64,000 bases of DNA from Neofusicoccum parvum (lineage: Eukaryota; Ascomycota; Dothideomycetes; Botryosphaeriales; Botryosphaeriaceae). Both the position numbers and the translations under genes were made by a program. The notes beneath the pieces were generated by a model. It did not search any database. It saw only the letters and a program-made list of their open reading frames with translations, and was not told the origin of the DNA. This document shows positions 28,522 through 37,700 of the stretch, in pieces (position 1 is the first letter of the stretch; each line of letters opens with the position of its first letter). The DNA is taken from positions 3,162,001 through 3,226,000 of the forward strand of contig CP087207.1 in assembly GCA_020912385.1 (NCBI GenBank), read 5' to 3'.

Positions 28522-30337
28522 ATGGGTCCGGAAGTCTTGTCGTCTCTGCCCGAGGCCGGCGGGGCCTGGGCAAAATTAGCTGTCATTTCACTTCTCAGCT
28601 TGTCACTCACCTATGTATGTAATCCGTTTCCAACCCAGATATTTCATTAACCATTGCTCGTTTTGTTCATGTAGATTCTGGTGATTTCCATCTATCGGCT
28701 TGTGTTCCACCCGTTTGCACGCTACCCCGGGCCTTTTCTGGCGAAGCTGACAAACTTCCACGCCGCCTACCATGCCTGGACGGGAGACATCCACGTGGAT
28801 ATGTGGAAGTGCCATGAGCGTTATGATAAGTTTGCTTCAGTTCTTCATTTGCAAACACGCCTACTGACAACGCTAAACGCCCAGTCGTTCGATATGCACC
28901 AGATCGCGTTATGATCAACAGCGTGACTGCGCTCAGATGCAAGTTTTGGCATTCGCAATAGTTGAACGACTACTGACATCTCTTAGCCGTTTATGGCCAT
29001 GGTGCCCCAGTGAAGAAGGCAGTCACATACGATGCGCTGGTTCACAGGGCCCCAAACACTCTCACACTTAAAGATAAGAAAGAGCACGGGCGGCGACGAC
29101 GAATCCTGGCCCAAGGTCTTTCGGATGCCTCACTCAGACGCTTTGAGGAGACACTGGTCTCGCTTATCAAAGAAATGTGCAGTCAAATTGGGCCTACGGG
29201 GGATGGGCAATGGTCTCCCACCAGGAATATGGCAGATTGGTGTAGGTTGCCCCTGCATATATTCTCCACGGGTCGACACCTGACATCGGGATCTCAGGCA
29301 ACTATCTGACATTCGACATCATGGGCTCGCTGATTTTCGGGCTCAACTACCATGCTCTAACTGATGGGAAATTTCGACACGTGGTTAATGATATCCACGA
29401 GTCAAATATCCGCATGAGCGTATTAATGCAGGCTCTTGAACTCCGCTTCGCTCGACTTGACAGAAGGCTTTTCCCCAAGTCAATTGTAGCACGAGACTCA
29501 TTCCTGAAGTTCGTCGGCGGCACACTGCTGCGTGACAGGAAAAAGAAGCCGACAAACACAGACGACTTGTTCTCTCTGCTCGCCAACATGAAGGACCCCA
29601 AAACACAGTCATCCCTGAGCCCCAATCAGATTGCAGCCGAGAGCACGACGCTAGTTGTTGCTGGTAAGTACATCCTACCCCCTTTCGGACCCCAGCGGGG
29701 GCATCTCCAATCTGCCACCGCTGCGCTGGCACCGAGATTGACTGGCGATTCAGGCACCGACACCTCGTCTACCACAATGGCATCGGTCTTCTTCTATCTG
29801 AGCAACAACCCGTCCGCGCTCGCTAAAGCCTGCAGCGAAGTGCGCTCGAAGTTTGCCCGCGGCGACGAGGTCCGCCCGGGCGGCCTGCTCAACTCCTGCT
29901 CCTACGTGCGCGCGTGCATCGACGAGGCGATGCGGCTGTCGCCGCCGGTCGGCAGCGTGCTGTGGCGTGAGGTGCAAGATGGCGGCATGGACGTCGACGG
30001 GCACTTCATCCCCGCGGGCTACAACGTGGGCACCGCCATCTACGCGCTGCATCACGACCCCCAGCTCTACCCGCACCCGTTCGAGTACATCCCCGACCGG
30101 TGGCTGGCCGACATGGCGCCCGGCGCGCAGGCGGCGCTGAACCCGTTCTCCATCGGGCCGCGCAGCTGCGTTGGCAAGGGCCTGGCATTGTACGAGATCC
30201 AGCTCGTCGTCGCCACCGTGCTCGCGACCTTTGATCTCGAGAGGGTGGGGCCGGAGGAGAAGGAGTTTGAGCTGAAGGAGCACGTCACGTCGAGCAAGAA
30301 CGGCCCGTTCCTGAGATTCTCATGTAGGAAGGACTGA
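28522..30337 (+). CDS. Cytochrome P450 monooxygenase
   Basis: Six exons fit: 28522-28614, 28675-28819, 28885-28938, 28987-29241, 29298-29663 and 29754-30337 (498 residues). An N-terminal membrane helix ([24 protein letters not shown]) leads to the [14 protein letters not shown] hinge. The I-helix AGTDTSS is created by the last splice. ExxR is EAMR near 29924. The PERF-type motif is PDRW. The heme loop is [12 protein letters not shown] (Cys near 30168). Two donors are odd. Exon 2 ends at a weak GTTATG, or at ATAAGT six bases later, which looks like a mutated GTAAGT. Exon 3 ends at GCAAGT, a GC-AG intron. Both choices for exon 2 keep frame. Substrate unknown; it may tailor the NRPS product. Confidence 0.9.
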
Positions 30338-30508
30338 GCGCAAGGGAGGCATTCCCGTCCAACATTCAAATACGGCACTTTAGATTCTCAAGAAAAGTTT
30401 TGAATTCAAATGTTTTCAAGCCATTCATCCCATCTTAAACACCACCTCGCATCCACCTACCCGGGCAGACCAACCACCTTCCCGACCCTCCCCCCAACCA
30501 CAACACCA

Positions 30509-30967
30509 TCAAGACCCCTGCCCCCCCTTCTCGATCCTCTCAGCCCTCGCCTCCACCCCCCTCTTCAGCCTCGCCACCTCCACGACCGCCCGCCTGTGCG
30601 TGCCCCTCCCCGTCTCGCCCGCCGCGTCACTGGCCTCGACGTCGAACGCGTACGCTCGCCCCTCGACGGCCGTCAGCGTGGCCGTCGCCGTGACCGCCGC
30701 GCCCAGCGGCGTCGCCGCCGTGTGCGCGACCGCCACGTGCGTGCCCACCGACACGTGGCCGGCGGGCAGGCTCGGCGCGAGCAGCCTGGCCGCCGCGAGC
30801 TCCATGAGCGCGATCATACGCGGGGTCGAGAGCACCGCGGGGAGCTCGATGCCGGTGTCGTTGCTGTCGTCGTTGTTGTCGTCGGCGGCGGTGGATGCGA
30901 GGTCGCCGTGTGAGACCACCAGTGTTGCGGTGGCGGTGGTGCCGGGCGTCGGTTGACTTGTGGCCAT
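30509..30967 (-). CDS. FlK-like hot-dog thioesterase
   Basis: 152 residues, single exon, starting at 30967. After 45 disordered residues, the hot-dog core reads STPRMIALMELAAARLL, HVSVGTHVAVAHTAATPLGAAVTATATL and GRAYAFDVEASDAAGETGRGTHRRAVV. This is the arrangement of the fluoroacetyl-CoA thioesterase (FlK) family, with the Thr-Glu-His triad placed at about T48, E56 and H82. Known members hydrolyse short acyl-CoAs; the fungal substrates are unknown. It is convergent with the P450, with 171 bases between their stops. It is unlike the integrated TE of an NRPS. It could edit or clear acyl groups in the pathway, but that is inference. Confidence 0.8.
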   Translation of the reverse strand: MATSQPTPGTTATATLVVSHGDLASTAADDNNDDSNDTGIELPAVLSTPRMIALMELAAARLLAPSLPAGHVSVGTHVAVAHTAATPLGAAVTATATLTAVEGRAYAFDVEASDAAGETGRGTHRRAVVEVARLKRGVEARAERIEKGGQGS

Positions 30968-31098
30968 TTTTCTTTCTTTCTCTTTTGCTCGCTGTTTCTT
31001 TTGGGAGGCGTTGTGGTGGCCGAGGTGAGCGTTCGGATGGTAAAGATGGATGATGTTAAGTACGTAAGTGGGGGGTTGCCTTCTTACGTATTACGTGG

Positions 31099-31306
31099 TG
31101 TTGCCGCGACGCTTTTAGTCCTGTATGCTGATTGGTTCAGCTTCTGCCCGCGGTTTCTCCGCGCTCTTTGACTGGTTGGATTTGGTCGCTCAGACCTTAG
31201 TAATCGTGGCCCCCCTGTCTTGGTACCCTGTGCTGAGTGGGGTTTGCCCTGTTACCGCCCTCCAAGGCTCCATCCTTATTGGAGGGCTAAAAGCGTCGCG
31301 GCAACA
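31099..31306. mobile_element. MITE-like element, 208 bp, 23-nt terminal inverted repeats
   Basis: The left end at 31099-31121 (TGTTGCCGCGACGCTTTTAG...) and the reverse complement of 31284-31306 match at 22 of 23 positions. Inside, near the right end, GCCCTCCAA and TTGGAGGGC form a second small hairpin. No coding capacity. I could not define a target-site duplication. It is non-autonomous; the helper transposase is not in the window. Confidence 0.75.
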
Positions 31307-32106
31307 GAATAAAGGCTCGAGAACTACCGCTATACAAGAAAAGTATAATAATATCACAGTTCAAGCCATCGTCCGCTACTTGTATATCAGACAAGAGCTA
31401 ACGAAAGTTGACCGTTGTTGTTGTAATACATAGTAAGGGATTGCTTTACGGTGAGTTTCTGCCCTTCTCGCAAACATGTTCAACACCGAATTTCAACTTT
31501 ATCTAGGAGGCTTATGCCTAGCCACTCAAGAATGGCTATACAGGTAGCTGATAATATCGGAACGGCAAGCGGATGCCGGAGGAAGACCATGCATTCCATC
31601 CACCTCTCGGGACGTATACAAGGGATTGCCTGAATGGGCTTGTGGGATTTTTCAGGCAGCCCACTTCAACAGCCTAACCTGATCTGCGCCGAGCCTCCGC
31701 TCTCGGCTTCCACGCGACGGAATAGCAGTCAACGCATGCTATTCCAAGAAGTTGAGACAAGATTGGATTGCGTCCACACACGATGTGCGACCATGCACAG
31801 AGCCTGAGAAGGACGACTTTTTTCGTTCGGCTTTTGGTTTCCCGAGGGCAGTGCTCTCGGGGGGCAGTCGAGCTCAACAAAGCACGAATGCGCTTCGCCA
31901 GGGGTATGAGGCGAGAAACACTCTCAAATATTGGCGAGAGTTTAGGGAGGTGTGGTGTGGATAGAACAGAAAAAGAGTGGCGGTCAGTTCGACGTTCGAT
32001 GTCCCCACAGTCTCAAGGCGCACGACAAGGGCCGAATGCAGCAATGATTGACAAAAGAAACAATCTGTTGATCTCCTTTCTCGTATTGCACCATAGCCGT
32101 TGTAAA

Positions 32107-32114
32107 TATATAAA
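32107..32114 (+). promoter_or_regulatory. TATA box
   Basis: TATATAAA lies 110 bases before the ATG of the secreted-protein gene and is followed by a CT/CA-rich leader. This is a classic fungal core promoter layout and suggests a strongly expressed gene. Confidence 0.6.
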
Positions 32115-32223
32115 CTCAGCATTCGCAGCCTCAAAAACCCTACTCTCCAGCCTGCAGCCCACAGTCTTCACCACCCGAGCCAATTAATCCACACCCAACA
32201 CTCGCTCTACGCCTTCGTACAAA

Positions 32224-32799
32224 ATGCGCGCCTCCACCATCTTCGCCACCGCGGCCGCTATGGTCTCTGCCGTCTCCGCCAGTGCCATCCCCGCCTTTGC
32301 CAAGCGCTACAACGTCACCGAGGCCTGGGGCTCGTGGGAAATCACCAACGTCACCATTAGCAACCACCCCTCGAGCGACAGCATCAACTTCCTCGTCTGG
32401 TGGGACAACGGCTACTCCGGCCCCGTCACCTGCTCCGCCTCCGACTACAGCCTCGGCTCCAACACCACATGGCGCCGCTGCGAGGTCCGCGACGGCCATG
32501 CCGACAGCTTCAGCTTCAACATCAACCAGAACTTCGACCGTAAGTGTTGATCCTTGCAATGTGCGCTCCACGATTGCCGCGATGTTGACCCGCTCCCAGA
32601 GCTGTCCCTCTCCCAGGACCTGTACCAGATCGGCTCCATCGTCCACCTCAACGGCAGCGCTCCTCTGAACATCACCTGGGGCTACAGCACCGCCGGCGCC
32701 GAGGCCACCGTCGACAACTTCTACATCCCGGTCACGTCCGTCTCGTACACCCTGCCCAACGGCACCGTCAGCGCCCCCGAGTACTCCTCCAGGAAGTAA
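32224..32799 (+). CDS. Small secreted protein
   Basis: Two exons, 32224-32539 and 32600-32799 (171 residues). The intron is 60 nt with donor GTAAGT and acceptor CCCAG. A clear signal peptide (MRASTIFATAAAMVSAVSASA) is followed by IPAFAKR, a possible Kex2-type processing site. The mature part is rich in Asn-linked sites (NVT, NVT, NTT, NGS, NIT, NGT) and beta-type segments such as WEITNVTISNH, SINFLVWWDNG and EATVDNFYIPVTSVSYTL. It has two Cys, probably one disulfide. The shape resembles fungal beta-barrel secreted proteins (Alt a 1/AA1-like), but I cannot confirm the family. Convergent with the NRPS. Confidence 0.85.
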
Positions 32800-33507
32800 G
32801 GACCGTCCACTCTGCGAACTGGAACGTTACGCGGCTCTGGATTTCCCACGGACTTGGAGAGTGGGATTGGTGGGGGCATGAAAAACCAGAAATGGTCCGC
32901 TCCAGCTATACAGGCTGCGAGAAGGTAATACGAATGTATGCGCATAGACGTAATGTAGTGATTAATGCATCAAATTCACCTCGTGCTGGAGTTTCGATCA
33001 AGTGAAAGGGAACAAAATCCAAGATAACGGTTCAGACGAGTCTGTTGGTCATATTCAAGCGGCGGGTGATGGCGGCCTAAAGCAACACTTTGCGGCCAAA
33101 CACAATTTGATTACGGACCCTTGATATCCGGATGGTCCCGTGGTGTAGATCTTCGGTGTACAGCACTCTTGTAACTTTCCGCCCGATTGCAGATTCAGGA
33201 CGGAGGCAAGGAAGACACCCATGAAGTCAGGTCCACCATCAAGATCCGACTCCCTAAGAGCAGCAGACTCACTCCCGAATGAAGGCACAAACAACCCTTG
33301 TATACAAACAAATACACTCCACTACAATTCTAAATATGATAGTACAAATCAGAGCACAACCCAAGAACAACCACGAGTACGGAAAAAGAAAAAGATCGCC
33401 AAGCCCGAGGAATCACAGAAACAGTCTATCAAAAACGCAAACCTCTAGAAAGACCCTAAAAGAAATAGTACCCAATCTGCAAAGAAAAAACAAGAAAAAG
33501 CCTCGCC
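32800..33507. other. Intergenic region
   Basis: 708 bases between two converging stops (secreted protein and NRPS). A-rich towards 33500. Only terminators are expected; no gene was recognised. Confidence 0.4.
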
Positions 33508-34745
33508 TCAAAACCTCGCAGTCTCAGACCTCCTGATAACGCTCACCGCCCTCCCCCTCCCGTTCACCACCGCAGCCTTCGCCGACTCCAACTCCACGAA
33601 CCCGACGTCGACGAGGTACTCCAAGTTCCTCGTCACGGCCCTCCGCAGCGCTTCTTCTTCAGCGTCGCCGCAGCCCTCGACCCAGCCCGCCGGCGTCTCG
33701 CCCGACCCCAGCCGGCCCAGGAAGTGCTGGACCGGGAAGAGCGGGTGCGTCTCGCCGACGGCGTCGACGTCGTCCCGCGCGCGCCGCGTCCACTCGTCCC
33801 ACTCGAGCTCTTTCCAGCCGGCACCGGCGCTGCCGCAGAGCGTCGCCGTGACCGTCGCCCAGAAGACCGGGACGGGCATGCCGGTCGGGATGTCGACCAG
33901 CGAGCTGCTGCCGTTGGCGGTTGGCGAGACGAACAGCTGCCCGACGACGCGGTCGGCCACGAGCCTGGCGTCGGCCGCGAACAGCCAGTGGCCGCGCGGC
34001 TCGTGCGGGAACGCGCGCAGCCGCGCCGCTCCCGCCACGAGCCGCCACACGAAGTCGTCCAGGTTGGCCACGCCCGTGTCGGCCGCGCCGACCACAAGGC
34101 CCGGCTTGACCGTCGAGAAGCGGTCCTGTCCGCGGCCGTCCGCGGCCGCGGCCGCCGTCGCCACGCCGTGCACCAGGGCCTCGGAGAGGAACTTTGTCTG
34201 GATGTAGCCGGTGCCGTGGGCGGCGAGCATGGCGGCGGCCTTGGGCACGTCTGAAAGGGTGTCGACACCCTTGACGCCGCCGCCGACGAGCACGAACTTG
34301 GGGTGAGCCGGGCTGCGGGTGGCGGCGCCGAGGAGCGCCGCCGTTGCTGCGACGTTGGGCGCGCGCAGCTTGTCGAAGTCGGCGTTCCAGTTGACGACGG
34401 CGCCATTGTGCACGACGGCGTCGACTCCCCCTTCTTGCTCCAGCACGCCCCACTGCCGCGCCGACAGCCCGAGCCGCGGCGCCGCGAGGTCGCCGACCCA
34501 GATGGTCAGCTTATCCTCCTTCTGCTTGCTGCTCCCCGCCGGGACGTCGCTGCTGCTGCGTCCCCACCACCCGGCAATCCGCGCCGTCTTCTCGACGCGC
34601 TCCAGGCCGTGACCCGGCGATTTGGCGCGCACGAGGGCGATGACGGCGCCGACGCGGTCGTCGAGCAGCAGGCGCTCCAGGATATGGGTGCCCAGGAAGC
34701 CGGTGGCGCCGGTGAGCAGCACCGTGGCGGCAGGAGGCAGCGGGC
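33508..34745 (-). other. NRPS terminal thioester-reductase (R) domain
   Basis: A short-chain-dehydrogenase-type R domain: VLLTGATGFLGTHILERLL binds NAD(P)H, VVHNGAVVNW is the central motif, and Y-x-x-x-K appears in GYIQTKFLSEALV. The Ser/Thr usually found before the Tyr is not obvious (FVLVGGGVKGVDTL). It reduces the peptidyl thioester to an aldehyde, and in some systems on to an alcohol. Confidence 0.88.
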
Positions 34746-37700
34746 CGGTGGTTGGACGGGCGAGGAGCTCGGCGGGCAGCTGCGAGAGCGGGGCGGCCAG
34801 CGCGTTCAGCTCAGCCAGCAGGTCGACCTTGGGTTGTTGGTCCTGGTCGGCGGCGAGGTCGGAGCCCGAGCTGGGAGAGCGCGCGCGGCGGATGAAGCTG
34901 GCCAGGCCGGCGACGGTCGTGTTCTTGCTGCTGAGCTGGGCCAGGCCGAGCGCGACGTCGAGCTCGGCGCGCACGAGCTTGCCCAGCGTGATGATGCGGA
35001 TCGAGTCGCCGCCGAGGTGGTAGAAGTTGTCGTCGACGCCGATCTTCTGCTCCGGCACGTTCAGCACGCGCGCCCAGAGCGCCCGCACCGCCGTCTGCAG
35101 CTTGGTGGTCGGCGCGCGGAAGGCGGCTCTCGAGCTGCTGCTGCCGCCCGGTCCGCTGCCCACGCCGTACGCGGACAGCTCTTCATTGGCCGCCATGCCC
35201 GCCGCCATCTCGCGCAGCAGCTTGCGGTCCAGCTTGCCCGAGCTGGTCTCGGGGATGCGCCGCATGGGAACGAAGTACTGCGGCGTCATGTGGGCCGGCA
35301 GCGCGCCAGCGAGGCCGTTGACCAGGTGTGCGAGGCGGTTGCGCAGCTCGTCGTTCATGGGGAGAAGAGGGCTGATGGTCGCCCGCTTGTTGCTTGTGCT
35401 CTTGGTGCTCCTGATGCTCGCGATGCTGCTGATGCTGGATCGCTTTGCGTGCCTGTGGTCCTTGTCCCTGCTGTCACTTGCCCCCTGCTGCTGCTGCTCG
35501 AAGCTCACGAAGGCGATCAGCACATCGCCGCCGTTGGGAGGGTGGATGAGGTCCACGACGGCGTGCGCGATGTCGGGCAGCGCGTTCTTGACGTGGAACT
35601 CGACTTCGCCGAGCTCGACGCGCTGCCCGCGCAGCTTGACCTGCGTGTCCTTGCGCCCGATGTACTCTATCGTGCCGTCCGCCACGCGGTACCGCACCAG
35701 GTCGCCCGTCTTGTAGAAGCGCGGCGCCTGCCCGGCCGCCCGCAGCGGCAGCCAGGCCACGTCGTCGATGAAGGAGGCGCGCGTGCGCTCCGGGTCGTTC
35801 ATGTAGCCGCGCGCCAGCGCCGGGCCTTGCACCAGCAGCTCGCCCACGCAGCCGATGGGCGCCAGGCTGTGGTGGTCGTCGGGCTCGACGATCCAGCACG
35901 TGACATTGGCGCCGCGGCCGATGGTCGTGGGTGGCTCGTCCGCGCCGTCCGAGAAGACGTGCGTCGAGCAGTAGATGCACGCCTCGGCAGGCCCGTAGCC
36001 GTTGATCAGGCGCACGCGGCCGCTCCAGGTGAGCAGGTTGTCCCTGGCCAGCGGCTCGCCGCCGAGCACAAGCGTCTCGAGCGTGGGCACCTCCTCCGGG
36101 GCGAAGGTGCGGGCGAACGACGGTGTTAGCATGGCCGTGTTGACGCGCGTGTCGTGGATGAAGCCTGCGATGTTGCGCAGCCGCGCGTCGTCCGACGGCA
36201 CGCACACGGTGCCGCCGAAGACGAGCGTCGAGAAGATCTCGCCCAGGCTGACGTCGAAGACGTAGTTGGAGAACTGCAGCACGCGCGAGGACGGGCCCAG
36301 GCCGTACGCCCGGCCGTGGCCCATGATGCTGGAGCAGAGCGCGGCGTGCTCGACCGTGACACCCTTGGGCTTACCGGTGCTGCCGGACGTGAAGATGGTG
36401 TACGCGGCGTTGCCGGGCGCGGGCTTGGAGCGCTGCTTCATGCCGTGGCTGGCCGTCTTGGGGAACCAGGCCATCAGCGCCGCCGACAGCGGCAGCACGT
36501 GCTGGGCCATGCCGGCGCAGCCCGCTGCTGCCGACGGCGAGACGATCATGAACCGCGCCTTCGTCTCCTTGACGATCTCCTGCCTGCGGGCGGCCGGGTG
36601 CGAGGGGTCGAGCGGGATGAAGGCACCGCCCGCCTTCATGATGCCCAGCATGGCCACGATGGTCCACATGGACTTCTCGAAGCAGACGGGCACGGGCATC
36701 TCGGGCCGCACGCCTAGCTGGAACAGGTGGTTGGCCAGCTGCGACGACAGCTGGTCCAGGTCGGCGTACGTGATGCTGCCCTCCCACGAGCAGATGGCCT
36801 CGCGCTTGGGCGAGCAGGCGGCGTGCAGCGAGATGAGGTCGTGCGCGCAGGCGTTGGTCGCCTCGGGCAGCTCCTGCGTGTTCCACTCCCAGATCTGCTC
36901 GACGTCGCGCGGGCCGCACAGGCTGATGTCGGCCAGCCGCATGTCGTGCCCGCCGCCGGCCAGCTGGGCGACGACGTGCTCGAACTGGTTGCAGATGACC
37001 TGCATCTGGCTCTCCGAAAGCACGCGCGAGTCGTAGCTGGCGCGCACGTGGATCCTGCCCTTGTCCTCGAGCAGGCACTGGAAGACGAGCGGGTACACGT
37101 GGTAGCTCTCGTTCTCGGCCGTCATGTCGACCAGCTTGAGGCCCATGTCGTGCGAGACCTCGTTGGAGAAGCCGGGCTGGATGACTAGCAGGTTCTGGAA
37201 GCCGCACGCCTCGCGGCATGCCTCGCCGAACTTGGAGATGACTTGCAGTCCGGTGTGCTCGAAGGGGATCATGTCGTTGGACTGGCGCTGCACGGCCGAG
37301 AGGAACTGCGCCGCCGTCTGCTTGCGGTCGATGCGCACCCGCACCGGCAGCGTGCCGATGGTTGGGCCGAGGATCTTGTCGATGCCGGGGATGGGCGCGT
37401 TGCGCCCGGAGACAGTGCTGCCGAACGTGACGTCGTCGCTCTCGAGGTACTTGGCAAGGATGAAAGCGTAAGCCGCCCGTAGAAGGGTCGGCGTGGTGAC
37501 GTCGAGGGCGTTGCGGGCCTCGGGGACCTCCATCGAGTGGCCCATCATGCGGTCGGAGCGGACGTCGGGCAGGTCAGCGGGGGCCTTGGGGAACTTGGCC
37601 GAGTTGTCAGCGCCGGAAAGCTGAGACGTCCAGAAGTCGCGGGCGTCGTCTTCGCTCGAGGCGAGGGTGTAGTTGACGTAGTTGGCAAAGGAGACGGGCT

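Larger units (their letters stand above)
30968..32223. other. Intergenic region containing a MITE-like element
   Basis: 1.25 kb between two divergently oriented starts: the thioesterase at 30967 on minus and the secreted protein at 32224 on plus. It includes the 208-bp element at 31099-31306. Other open frames here are short and uninformative. The right end holds a TATA box and a pyrimidine-rich leader. Confidence 0.45.

Noticed and set aside
34303..36129. 608-codon open frame on plus, antisense to the NRPS
   Set aside because: Its product is Ala/Arg/Val-rich without motifs and mirrors the third-position bias of the NRPS codons. Similar antisense frames at 38116-39852 and 47944-49698 were also dismissed.
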